Shown: one piece after another, positions 31,501 through 42,794 of the stretch | Layout: every line of letters begins with the position of its first letter | Position numbering within the stretch: the first letter of the stretch is position 1 | Source: Azolla caroliniana | Lineage: Eukaryota; Polypodiophyta | Assembly: GCA_043228905.1 (NCBI GenBank) | Contig: JBHGNT010000012.1 | Span: forward strand, 16,430,001 to 16,494,000 | Length of the DNA: 64,000 nt | Reading direction: 5' to 3' | Notes under the pieces: generated by a model | The model's database searches: none | Told to the model about the DNA's origin: nothing | Seen by the model: the letters and a program-made list of their open reading frames with translations, nothing else | Made by a program: the position numbers and the translations under genes

Positions 31501-33845
31501 TCCTTGTCTTAATGAATTGCCTATTTACTATAATTCCGGTATTTGATACTCTCATAAGGTAGTTCTAATGTTGATACTATATGTATTGTGATGCTTCCTT
31601 ATTGATGAGATGCGTTATCCAGTTCAGGTCATTAGTTATGAAGATGATCTTATCGATATAGATGCCGTGTATTACCAATTAAATCCATAAACTTTGTAGA
31701 ATTTTACTCAAATGTTTTAAAAGCTACTCATCTAATTGATTTAAATTACAAAGGAGCGTTCGTCCATATACTATCTTAATCTGATGCTTATAACTTAAAT
31801 CAGATGCCATGTATACATCATGATGCTTACATATGTATTTATGTGATGCTTCTTACAATGTTAGTCATTAGTTAAGAAGATGATATTGTAACTGCAGATA
31901 TTTATACATACTGACTACTGTTAGTACTATCTCTTTCATATTAGTTATCGCATTCATATTACATGTATAAATACATTTACACAGTTTTATGAATAGAATT
32001 CCGTCAATACATTGTGATGGTTACATATTGATGTGATGCTTCATACAATGTTAGTCATTAGTTAAGGAGATGATGTTGTGACTACTGATATTTATATATA
32101 CCGACCACTGCTACTACTATCTCCTTCATATCAGTTATCACTTTCATATTACATGTATAAATATGTGTTAAGTTTTATTAATAGACTTGTTTCAATCCAA
32201 GTGTTAGTAATGGCCAAGGTAGTTTTAGGTCTAAACATAGACAATCTCTCTTCATGCTTTCCCTCAGGTCAATATATATAATGGAGAAAGTGAAACACGT
32301 GGAATATTTTATTGCTAGTCCAGATAAAAAATATACTATATATATTTGTTTTGCTTTCCATTTCGTGTTGAGCAAGGAGGTCCCATTACAGAATGTAAAC
32401 GAATGCTATGGCTTGATAACCATAGACTTCAACTGCCTACACTGACACATTGAAACATGCTTTCAGAGACATATTGTCTGTGATATCTTTTTCTCGGGTT
32501 CTTCTAAGCAATGAATTTTACTTCATGCAAATATTCACTATAAATGAATCTGTCTTGCAATAAGTGGGTGATATTGTATTCCAATAGATATGCCATTACA
32601 ATATCTTCCATACCCTTTTTCTGGTACAACTTGGGTATGACTTAAGGGATTATGAATGTATTTATGTAAATGCTGTCTATGATGAATCTGCAACTAAAGC
32701 ATTATACATGCCATTTAAGTTTTATCTTCTTTGAGCTTATCAGATGTATATTGCATATTATCATTTTTTCTCCCCTGCTGTTGTTGTATCTTCTTTTGTG
32801 TTCATATATATATATATATAGATATATATATAGATATATATATATATGTAGCCCATTTAAACAAGACATGTATTTACTAATCTTCTCTCTGAAACGTAGT
32901 TCAGGATTACATGACGCTTCTTGCATATGAGGAACCAGAGAAGTCCCCAGTATTTGGACTTCTTAGCATGGATCATCGACAAGATGTTGCAGACAGTTTA
33001 AACCAAAGTATTCTAGGTTTGGAGTTTAGCTTGATTAAGATTTAGATAATAGGGAAAGACTCTGAAATACATGAGTTTTTTTCTTACTTCTTCAAAGGCC
33101 CCCCAAGTTTCTTATTATTCCTCAAAATGCTCTTTGTTTACTCCCAAAACAGAGTAAATTGGGGATGAGATGACCATGTAAGTGCTCAAACAGCACATAC
33201 ATAAAATGCTCTTGAACTAAGGCATTTAGGTGAGCAATGAAGACTCAGGGGTATTTGTGAAAATAAAGAAAAACTTGAGTATTTCGGAGTTTCCCACTGG
33301 ACAATATCTTAACTAACAAAATGACAATATCAACTAATTCCATATGCTTTTGTCAGCTTATCATAAACTGCCAAGTTATACTTCTTTGGAGAGGCTTTTA
33401 CAACAAGTGACCGTTGTGCAATGTTGTTTGAATCCAGATAGTGGAAAGGTAAATAAAAAGCTGGATGTGTAAGCACATTCTAGAATTGTAATTCTGGGTT
33501 TGGGTTTGAGTTTGCGGAAATTACTCATATATATGTTTATGTATGAGCAATTCGAATATTTGCTCATACATAAACATATATATGCGTGCTTGCTTATTTG
33601 CGACAAATTATGTTTCTATGCTTTGGTCAAAGTTGAGGTTCCAAATCTGTTTTGACATATTTTTGGTCAAAAGCTTTTTGTAGTCTTTGAAGAGCAATGA
33701 ATGCTACTTCGTGTTATTAGACCTTAAATGGGGTCAAAATGTTGAGTTACTAGTAATTAAAAGTTGCTAATTAGAAGAGGTTGATCACTCTTGGTATTTT
33801 GTTACACAGGATGGCTTACTCATCACAAGCTTTCTCAAAACCTAA
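28580..33845 (+). CDS. LisH/CTLH/CRA-domain protein (RanBPM/GID8-like)
   Basis: Seven coding exons by GT-AG joins: 28580-28615, 30433-30574, 31154-31301, 31394-31469, 32905-33016, 33357-33448, 33810-33845. They total 642 nt, 213 aa. Exon 1 encodes only MEVEYPKDFENT. A LisH motif follows (VRKIVLSYLVHNCFKETAEAF, ~19-39), then CTLH (YRHVMEGNPLKAMEL...FVELVRAKNC, ~62-110) and CRA (ALEFAQRELTVYGK...PVFGLLSMDHRQDVADSLN...LERLLQQVTVV, ~112-200). The family scaffolds CTLH/GID-type ubiquitin ligase complexes. Length and motif order match the small Arabidopsis protein AT1G06060, as I remember it. All phases agree at the joins. It is a single-copy host gene with transposons upstream. Its exact role in the complex is inferred. 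Confidence 0.88.
28616..30432. repeat. Intron 1 made of degenerate T-rich repeats
   Basis: From ~28740 to 30400 the phrase CTTTGATGCTAATCTGTGTTAA recurs in degenerate form every ~40-60 bp, thirty or so times by eye. It includes a near-exact 50-bp unit repeated three times at 29111-29259 (GGCATCACTTGATTTTTCTT core). No reading frame is supported. Confidence 0.8.
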
Positions 33846-36800
33846 GAATGCCGAAGATATTGGATGTTTAAATGCTGATCATCATCGTCATTATGGTCAA
33901 GCGCAACTCCATTAGAACTAGAAGAAGAATCAAGTGTTATACATCACTAGTTCATGGACATGAGGTTTTTCTTCCTCTACTCCCATCTCTCCAGATAGTT
34001 TTGCTTTTTCATTAGTCTATTCTCTGTCTTTCGGTCTCTCTATTCACACTACCTCATTACTCTGTTTCACCAATGTTCTTATCTCTTCATGGGTGATATT
34101 TAGTCCTTTGGCCTTGTGAATTAAGTCATATGGTTTTGTCTATTTCATGAAGCAAAATTGTGAATTTTGTTTCCATATTTTTTCCAAAGTGAAAATTTTG
34201 TTTGTTCCTGGATAGTGCCAGATTGTATTTGATCAATTATATGATATATAAGATTATTTGTTCGATTGATCTAATCTTCATTTAACTATAACCTAAACAC
34301 ATTTTACTTCCATGTTTATCTTTACATTGCGTACTCTATAAAGGAGTTTTTTACTCTGATTGTTTGCTCTCAAGGTTAGCTCTGTGAAATCTCGTGAAGA
34401 AACCCGTTGACGGATTCTTTTTAAAGACTTGTTGGATTTGTACATGAACACCCCTATGTTTTAAGACTATTTTGTATGCATTGGGAAATCACAAGGCGTA
34501 TTTTGGTGATGTTTGTTGTTGAGGGGCAATTTGATCCCCCCCCTTCCCTTTCATAATGATTTACAAAGCTTTTAAACATTATTGTTGCACCTACACACGT
34601 ATGGGACGCATGTACCACTTGAACTAGCCACAACTTAATGGACAGATGTATCATTTGAGCTAGCCATAGAGTTATTGGGCATTATCCTATGTGATGTGTT
34701 TTAAGTCTTAATTGTGCATGAACAACCACGAGTTGGTGGGCCTTAACCTATGTGATGTCGCATGTGTTTTAAGTCTTAATTGTGCACAAACAACCTACGG
34801 TGTTGAAAAACTCAAAAATATGTAGGTAGGTATCCTAGTTTTGGATTAGGTATAAACAAAATGATCTTGGAGACAAATAATTGAGGGAATAAGAAATATG
34901 CATTTGCTCTTTAACTACCTATTTATTATTTAACATAAACTACATGCTTTGTTTTTCTTTTACAAAAATGCCTGTCTTTTGACTAGGCTTCATTCAAAGT
35001 TACTAATACCAACCCTTCTTCGAAATAACACTACTCCAATTTGTTCCGTTTAACACTAATCTAATTCATGTGGTATCATCTTCTTCTATGGTTAAGGCCC
35101 AACTAATCTCAACTATGTTTAAAAAACAAATTAATTAGTGTTAAAAGATCATGACTCAAATTATTGTATCATTATTAAATCAACAAGATTGTCAAGTGTT
35201 ACCTTGGTGTTGACCAAATCCTATCTATAGTTTTATAGAACATTGGGTTATTGGCATAAATTTAAAAAGTAAAAGTACATGGCAATTTTGAGAAGATATA
35301 GGGGTGTTTTGGTGTTTGTTTTCCTTGGATGAGAAAATGATGGGTAACGTTCTAAAAAATATAAAATGGAATGGAATATTTCAAGCAACACCTTGAAGGG
35401 AACATTTTATTCTTCAACAATGACATGGGTTGTTACAAATTCCAAACAATAACTCAAAGCAATACGTTGATGAGTAAATAAAAAGTGTGTATATGTGTGT
35501 GTGTGTATTGAGTACATATTGCCATGCAAAAGTAAAAAAAGTGATGCATCTTTAGAAAGAATCCTTTTGTAACACACCAAGGTTGCTTCATTATTGCATG
35601 GAGTCCATTCTTAATGTTGGATGTGCATTTTTATCAATTATTTTACTAACTAATGTGAGTAGAATCGTCAAAAGGTTCATGCTTCTACCTTAGTTGGAAA
35701 TGAATGTATAAGTAAAATTTCCCTAGAGATCACCTTCTACGTTAATATGGCATGCTGCATAATCAATGGCAGAACTTCATGTTAGCTTGAATTGAACTTG
35801 AATACGACTTGAAATGCCCTTTTCTTAATATTAGAAGTATGTTGACTGACAACCTTGGTTGGGGGTATGTTTCATTTTTTGTGTCAAAGTTGGCAACATG
35901 ACATTGACTTCCATCATAGCCATGTACTCTAAAGTAATCGCCTTGCATGTCGTAACTTTATTCCTAGGATCCAAAAGGCTAAGCCCATGTTAAAGACTAA
36001 AAAGGCCATTTTTGTGCCTTTTTGTCTCTTGCTCATCACTTGTAAGACATACGCTAGAACTTTTCTCTTTATCTGTCTCCCGGTCCTTGTAAACCACATA
36101 ATTAAATTAAATGTATGTAGAAACCACCATTCCATTGTTGCCCTCCCTCTCTACATAGGGAGAGGGACATTCCGGAGTGCCATGAAAAAAAGTTGAGTAA
36201 ACACATGATGAAACAATTCCCACATAAGTATGTATGCCTTTCAACTTTCCGGTGGGTACATTTACTCAATGTGCAACATCAAACATGAATGTACATTTTC
36301 TAATTATGTTGCAACCCACAATATCTTAAGATTGGAATATGATTTCCATCTCATCCATGGGTCCATTTTGCACATAGTGCATAAAGACTCATTGTCTAGG
36401 CATCAAATAACAAGAAGATAAACCTTGCCATATTTCGGATAAGTATTTTGAAATAGCATGTGCAATAGCGCATTGAATGAATAGGAATGTACATTGTTTT
36501 CCAATTGAACATTACAAAAAGAAACATATGCCCGACACAACCCTCTCCGATTGAGTGTTGAGCCTAAATGAAGGGCTCCCCAATTATCACTCTCCACATG
36601 AGAATGCCAAACTAAAAGACCACCCTTATTGTAGAGCCCATTCTTGTCCATCCATCCTTCTTAATGTATCACCCATCTTGTCGAAATGGGAAAAACTGTT
36701 GGGAGCCCATCACAGTGTGTCTTGTATCTACCAATATTTGCACGACTACTTTCATATGACCTGTGTGAGTCGGTCCCCAACAACCTGAGAATGCCAAACC

Positions 36801-37290
36801 AAAAGACCACCCTTCTTGTAGAGCCCATTCTCGTCCATCCATCCTTCTCATTATATCACCCCATCTTGTTGAAATGGGAAAAATTGCTAGAGCCCATCAC
36901 ATGTGTCTTGTGTCTACCAATATGATATCTGCACGAGTGCTTCCATATGACTTGAGAATGCCAAACTAAAAGACCATCCTTCTTATAGAGCCCATTCTTG
37001 TCCATCCATCCTTCTTATTATATCACCCATCTTGTCAAAATGGGAAAAAACTGCTAGAGCTCATCACAATGTGTCTTGTGGCTACCGATATGATATCTAC
37101 ACGATTGCTTCCATATGACCTGCTGCTGCTGGCTCTCACACACATCGTATATTCAAGGCATTTGGGCCAAAGTAGATGAAGAGAAACACCTTTTCTCCCC
37201 CCCTCCTTATGTATACATATAACCTAGAATGCATCATCATTAGACACAAAAGAGAGAGAACCAAACTAAGTGTATGAGAGTGAGCTTTTT
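33846..37290. other. Intergenic region, no gene seen
   Basis: AT-rich. Holds a (GT)n microsatellite near 35490-35510 and the triplicated repeat at 36600-37130. Short ORFs show no recognisable motif. Confidence 0.6.
36600..37130. repeat. ~170-185 bp tandem repeat, three units
   Basis: Units start at about 36600, 36787 and 36955, each with GAATGCCAAACTAAAAGACC, a GAGCCCATTCTTGTCCATCC stretch, GGGAAAAACTGCTAGAGC and CTTCCATATGACCTG. Confidence 0.9.
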
Positions 37291-37379
37291 TTGTGTGTGT
37301 ATTAGTAGTGAGTAGGTGCAGGGTTCAAATCCATGCCACACCACAAATCAGTAAAAATAGTGTATATGTATATATACAC

Positions 37380-38635
37380 TATATTTCCTTGAATCCTTCC
37401 TTCCATCATCATCACCATCGCCATCGCCATCACCAGAACTCAGGAAACATACAGAAAGAGACAGGAAAGCCGATAAAAGCAAGGCCCCTCCACCGAAATC
37501 TTTATTGCCCAAATTGGGTAACCGTCAAAAACCATAGTTTCTTTCCTTTTCCTTCATCAGATAAAAAGATTATGGCAGGGGTAGGGGTTCATGGGAGCTT
37601 CAGATTAATGGTAAGTGGTAGACATAACTCTCAGTTCTGTTTTTTTAATTTCTGAAGCTTCCTTCTTCTTCTTCTTCTTCTTCTTTCTGTGTGAAATTCT
37701 TCTTACCTTAGAGCTTTTGTTTACCTTCATGAAGTTTTTTCTTCTCTTTTCTGGCTATTTATTTATCTATTTATTTAGGTTTAATGTAAATGGGTCTTTC
37801 CATGACGCAAGTTTCATGTGCATTTCGGCTTTCTGATGCTTCCTTCTTCTTTTTTCTGCTCTCTGAATTTCCATGAAAGTAGCTTCATGTTAAAATGCCC
37901 CGTTTCTTTTACATAATTTTCTTTCCGACGGTGCTTTTTTGCTTTTTCCTTCCTGGGTTCTCATGTAGGGGATGTGTTGGAGGGTTTTAGTGTCTGTTTC
38001 CAGCACACAAGGTTGAATATGGACTCTAGAGTTTTAGGGTCTTCTGTTTCCAGTCACAAGAGGTTGAATAGGGTTTGTTCTTTTTTTAGGGTTTAGCTTT
38101 CTGCTTTTGTAATCGATTGCTTTTTTTTTCTGCATATTTCCTCCTCATCTACACTCTCCTAATTTCCTCTTCTTTTTTCTTTTTCTTGATCATTTGCATA
38201 AGCTGTGCTATGGTTTTCTTTCTACGAGATATGCTTGGATGTTTTTGCAAAGAATTTAGGGTTTTCTTTTCGCAGTCATCTTCTTGAATTTAAGTTTTTT
38301 TTTTTTTGTGGTTTCCATGAATTGTTTTGCTTTGCTTTTCATCACTTAGATAATCTTAGGCTTCTTTCTTCTGACTTGTTCTCTTCTTTTTCTATGATAG
38401 ATGCATGATATGAAGAAAAAAGCGAACAAAACCCTTGTATTAGGGGTTTAAGGAAGTAAAAATCAACAAGAAAAACAGAGCAAAGCACTGTAAAGAAAGA
38501 TTTTGGGTTTCTTGATTAAGGAAGGGAACACACAGAAAATCAGAACAAGGGATCAGGGGAGGATCATCCATCTCCTTTTAGAAAGGAAAAAGAAAGAGAC
38601 AGAGAAAGAGAAAAGAGAAGAAGAAGAAGAAAGCA
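37380..38635 (+). promoter_or_regulatory. Probable 5' UTR and leader intron of the trihelix gene
   Basis: TATATATACACTATA near 37370 is a possible TATA region. A donor GTAAGT at 37611 follows a CT/CAT-rich leader, and T-rich sequence typical of an intron runs to ~38400. A 13-codon upstream ATG frame (37572) ends at the donor. The acceptor is not certain. Confidence 0.4.
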
Positions 38636-40240
38636 ATGTATGGCTCTGAGAGATACACGCTCCCATTATCACGGCCTTTCCCGGTATACATACCTCGTCC
38701 ATCGACCAATATAGACACAAGCAACAGTATAGATACTGACAGTAGAACACCAGTATTCCCTCAAAGAAGAGGTGGAATCAATGGTGAGCTACTCAATGAT
38801 GAGTACAGCCCATATCACCCGGACCTTTCTTCCACCGAGATCTCGACTGAAAACCACCACCGAAATGAACTGTTGAGCCCCGAGCTCCGGGAGTTCTCGT
38901 GTTTCGGCTCATATACAAGCACCCTTACGGACCCAGGATCGAATATTGTTTCAACCTCATTCATGCCACCCACAGGGGCATCCGTTTCACACTATGTCCC
39001 GATAGTTATACCTAACACAGCACCTGTACCTGTGCCAGTTCCAGTGCCGGAGCCGGAGCCAGAGCCGGAGTCTGAGCTTGGTATCGATTATGAAGGGGTG
39101 AGCTCTCGTGATGAAGAAGACTCTCGGAAACCACCTGAAGAACGACAGAGGAAACGATCCAAGAACTGGACGCGGCCCGAAACTCTAAAACTCATCAGTG
39201 TCAGAAGCAGCATCGACTCCAAGTTCTCGCGCACTGGAAGGAAATCAGAGCTCTGGGACCAAATTGCGGAGGCTCTCCGATGCGATGGATTCTCTCGAGA
39301 TGCCCAGCAATGCAAGGATAAGTGGGAGAAGCTATGTGCTGGCTATAAGGAAGTAGGGGAGGGTACAAGAGAGAAAGAAGACTTCATTTACCATGATGAG
39401 ATTCATTCTATACTGTCAGGTAGATCTAAGAAGAGAGAAAGAGAAAGGGAGACGAGCTTTGAGGCTAACAAGGATAAACAGGGAATGGCTGGTCCAATTG
39501 AAGAATCAGATCTCGATCTTAGTGGAGAGTTTGGGTTCCAAGAAGAAGATTCTCCTCACATTCATAATGCCTTCACAGATATTCATTCCGAGCACACCAT
39601 GAGTGACCAACATCACATTCAAAGGAGCAAAAAGGCAAGCATAGAGTATGTATCTGTGGCCGATATCCCAGCCATCCACAAGCTTATGGACACTTTGCTC
39701 GCAAAGCAACAAGAGTTCTTTGCTGATCTTCTCAATACAATGGAGAAGAGAGATGAGGTCAAGGAGAAACTAAGACAAGAGAGAGAGGATAGGTGGAGAA
39801 CCGAGGAGCTAGAGCAAAGGAAGGTATTCAATAATGCCATGGTTATGCTCATACAAAGGCTGATTGGTGAAGAGAGAGACGATGGAGGGCAGCCGATTCC
39901 TATCGGGGATTCGTGTGATAATACCTTACTTGATGAGCAAGGAATTAAGAAAAGGTCGAGGAATTGGAAGAGATCGGAAGTGTTGCAATTGATTAAGTTG
40001 AGGGTAGAGATGGATAGCAGGTTCACAATGCCAATGAGGAGAGGTCCGTTGTGGGATGAAATATCTGAGATTCTGGGTGCCAAAGGCATTCAAAAAGATG
40101 GAAACCAATGTAGAGAGAAGTGGGATAAGTTGATGATCGAGTTCAAGGATGTGAGTGATGGGACGAGAGACCCAAGTGAAAGCCCTTTCTTTCTCGAGTT
40201 AAAGTCGTTCATCAAGCATTCGAGTCATTGTGATTCGTAA
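38636..40240 (+). CDS. Trihelix transcription factor with two DNA-binding domains
   Basis: 534 aa, no intron in the coding part, ATG at 38636. A 26-residue P/V/E-rich stretch lies near residues 127-145. Trihelix domain 1 at ~172-262 has NWTRPETLKLISVR, ELWDQIAEALR, QCKDKWEKL and ends DEIHSILSGRSKK. A long charged coiled coil is at ~348-412 (LLAKQQEFFADLLNTMEKRD, REDRWRTEELEQRK). Trihelix domain 2 at ~438-525 has NWKRSEVLQLIKLR, LWDEISEILG, QCREKWDKLM. Helix positions are W, I and W-type, as in GT factors, which bind GT elements in light- or stress-regulated promoters. Two trihelix domains plus a central coil resemble the GT-2 layout. The specific orthologue is not determined. Confidence 0.9.
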   Translation: MYGSERYTLPLSRPFPVYIPRPSTNIDTSNSIDTDSRTPVFPQRRGGINGELLNDEYSPYHPDLSSTEISTENHHRNELLSPELREFSCFGSYTSTLTDPGSNIVSTSFMPPTGASVSHYVPIVIPNTAPVPVPVPVPEPEPEPESELGIDYEGVSSRDEEDSRKPPEERQRKRSKNWTRPETLKLISVRSSIDSKFSRTGRKSELWDQIAEALRCDGFSRDAQQCKDKWEKLCAGYKEVGEGTREKEDFIYHDEIHSILSGRSKKRERERETSFEANKDKQGMAGPIEESDLDLSGEFGFQEEDSPHIHNAFTDIHSEHTMSDQHHIQRSKKASIEYVSVADIPAIHKLMDTLLAKQQEFFADLLNTMEKRDEVKEKLRQEREDRWRTEELEQRKVFNNAMVMLIQRLIGEERDDGGQPIPIGDSCDNTLLDEQGIKKRSRNWKRSEVLQLIKLRVEMDSRFTMPMRRGPLWDEISEILGAKGIQKDGNQCREKWDKLMIEFKDVSDGTRDPSESPFFLELKSFIKHSSHCDS

Positions 40241-40331
40241 AACTGTTGATTTTTTTTCACTCTTTTGGGGTTTCGGCATTTTTTTTCTTTGTTTTCTTTC
40301 TTTCTTCGAGTTATGATGACCTTGGTCATCC

Positions 40332-40540
40332 CATGATCATTAGGGAAAAGGTATGCCTGCATACAAAAGGAGTTAATATACTCTCTCATTTCAGAAATTG
40401 ATTTGAGAAATATCGGAATTTTGTCGCAAAACAATGCCATGATCATTAGGGAAAAGGTATGCCTCTGCATACAAAAGGAGTTAATTTACTCTCATTTCAG
40501 AAATTGACTTGAGAAATATCGGGATTTTGTCGCAAAACAG
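40332..40540. repeat. ~102-bp tandem duplication downstream of the trihelix gene
   Basis: Two units (about 40332-40436 and 40437-40540) starting CATGATCATTAGGGAAAAGG and ending TTGTCGCAAAACA. It probably lies in or just after the 3' UTR. Confidence 0.88.
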
Positions 40541-42794
40541 AAGGTGTTTTGCGACAGTTTTGTTGAAAAGAAAATGAAAATGAAAAAAAAAAATCGTTCA
40601 GCATTTATATAAATGTTTTGTATGCAGTAACAAAGCAATTCTAAATTTTTTTTTTGTTCTTTCCCAAATTGTTTCGTACGTTGTTATGGCCTTGTCTGTA
40701 GGTTTAGTGTCGCAGCACAGAGATGGGAAACCACGATTGATTTCACATGGTGACAGACAGGATTATGGCTTTGTTCATAGATGTCACTGAGTTTATAGAT
40801 GGTTGGATATTAACGACAACTGGATAGTATGGTATGGGTCAGTTGGATGTAATGTATGGTGCATATTCTAATTTGTTAATTCTAATGTATGTTTGTATGT
40901 TTGTATGTATGTATGTATGTATTTATGACGTATGTAATTTTATTCAAGGTTTCTTGAGACACCAAGTTACTTTGATTCTAATGTTTCTTGAGACACCAAG
41001 TTGAAGCTTTTCGATGCAAGCAATAAACTCTCTTCAATCCATATTGTGCAATGGATAATTTTGAAAGCAATGGAACTGAGTGGTGGCTGATATGATCACA
41101 TTAATGGTATATGCTTGGTCTCTAGAGAATATTCGATCGTTTGACCTTCGGCATTGGACGACTAAATGTGTCATGAAGGCTTCCTTTGTATGATAGTCCC
41201 TCCAAGACCAAGAAGCATATTGATTTGTTCTATTAATCATTGGTACTAATTTCAATGCTCTTTTGGTGCGCTTGTTCTTCCGAACATGCAAATGTTGTGA
41301 TATCACTACCGTATCCGGAAAGGCCTCCATAGAAGAGCAATGCCTCCAATGGAAAAGCAAAGAAAATGGTGTTAATGTTTGAAATGGAGATAATTGGGAA
41401 ACGAAAGATGTATAGTTGGATATGACTTAATTGTCAATTTTTCAAATTAGTTTGGTCTAATTTGTGAAGTAAGTCTTTAGTCCAAGAATTCAATTGCATA
41501 CTTTGTTTGGCAAAGGGAAGTTGAATCCCAAAATTAGAGCTATTGTTGCCTTATCTTTTATTATGATAAGCGTAGATGTTACTTGAAGAACCAATGAAAC
41601 AAAAGTGTATGTAACTCTTATCCCGTACAAAACCTAGAATGCATACAATTGATACAGAAGAACAATGGAAAGAGGCATTATGATGAAAACTCAAGTTTTG
41701 TAGAAACACCAACATTAAAGACATTTTGTGACAAAACCTCATGCATTTTTTCCAATGAACCCTATGCTGATGGATATAACAAAGTGTGTAGACCCAAGTA
41801 TCGCTTCACCAGAGAACATAATAAGGATAACAAATTGTTTGCTTGAACAAAAATGTTTACTCAAAATATATGCAAACTAATGAATATGTGGGTTTAATAT
41901 GATAATAAATTAGGATCTGTGAAGATAAGTTGATGAATTAATAGCTAATGAAAGATTACTTTAGTTAGGATTTAGAGTTACACAATTTATCTAGAAAGTG
42001 AGATTAATAGCTGAGCATTGTACTCATATACTATGACTAAGTTCAAAGTCTTAAAAATGTGATATGCCTTAACATGCATATTAAAAGGTTATTGTTTAAG
42101 AAACCAAAACCTAAGTTTAGGATACTTCATTGCTTATATTTTATAGGCTTCATTATAAACGAGTATATCACAATAGGAAAGAAGATTAAGGTGTACAAAC
42201 AGCTCTTTCTTTGATAATGTACATTATAGCTAATGCTTATGACACACATGCATGGGTATGGGTAATGCTATTGCTATTGAACTAAACAATTAACACTACG
42301 TAAATTTATTGAAATATGAACAACAAGATGTTTATAGTATCATCTCCAAGAAGGATCTAATTCTAGTATCCTTATTTCCTATGTATGGGTATGGGTACCT
42401 AACACACTAAACCCTAAACACGAGGTAAACTTAATGATGTATTTGTTTATCCACATAGAAAGTCCGAAATCAAACCTCAAGCACTCATTTCCATTGCTTG
42501 GCCTTTTATATCCCTAGGTTAACAAATCAATCTCAAAAAGGAGCTTTTTGATGTGAAATACAAAACAAACTTTGCCCAAATAATTTCGAATCACTCAAGA
42601 ATGATGTGTATAGGTGTGTGCGCGGCACTTAAAGACATGTTTAAACATAATAATTGATGACAACATAACTATCCCTAAACTCGGTTTTTCATATTCCGCC
42701 GCAAAAGTTTTTACAATAAGAATTTGCATACAATTCTCCTGGATTTTTGAAACCACTTTAAAAAAAAAAACTCGTGGCATATATCAGGAGACAA
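40541..42794. other. Intergenic region between convergent genes
   Basis: AT-rich, with a (TGTA)n run near 40890-40920 and a repeated TTTCTTGAGACACCAAGTT (40949-41002). No coding motif is recognised. Confidence 0.6.

Noticed and set aside
36403-36651. 82-codon minus-strand ORF next to the 170-bp repeat
   Set aside because: No recognisable motif; overlaps repeat sequence.
39619-40089. 156-codon antisense ORF in the trihelix gene
   Set aside because: Shadow of the real plus-strand coding frame, leucine/serine rich without motif.
41034-41360. 108-codon minus-strand ORF in the intergenic region
   Set aside because: No recognisable domain, no splice partner, and no homologous copy in the window.
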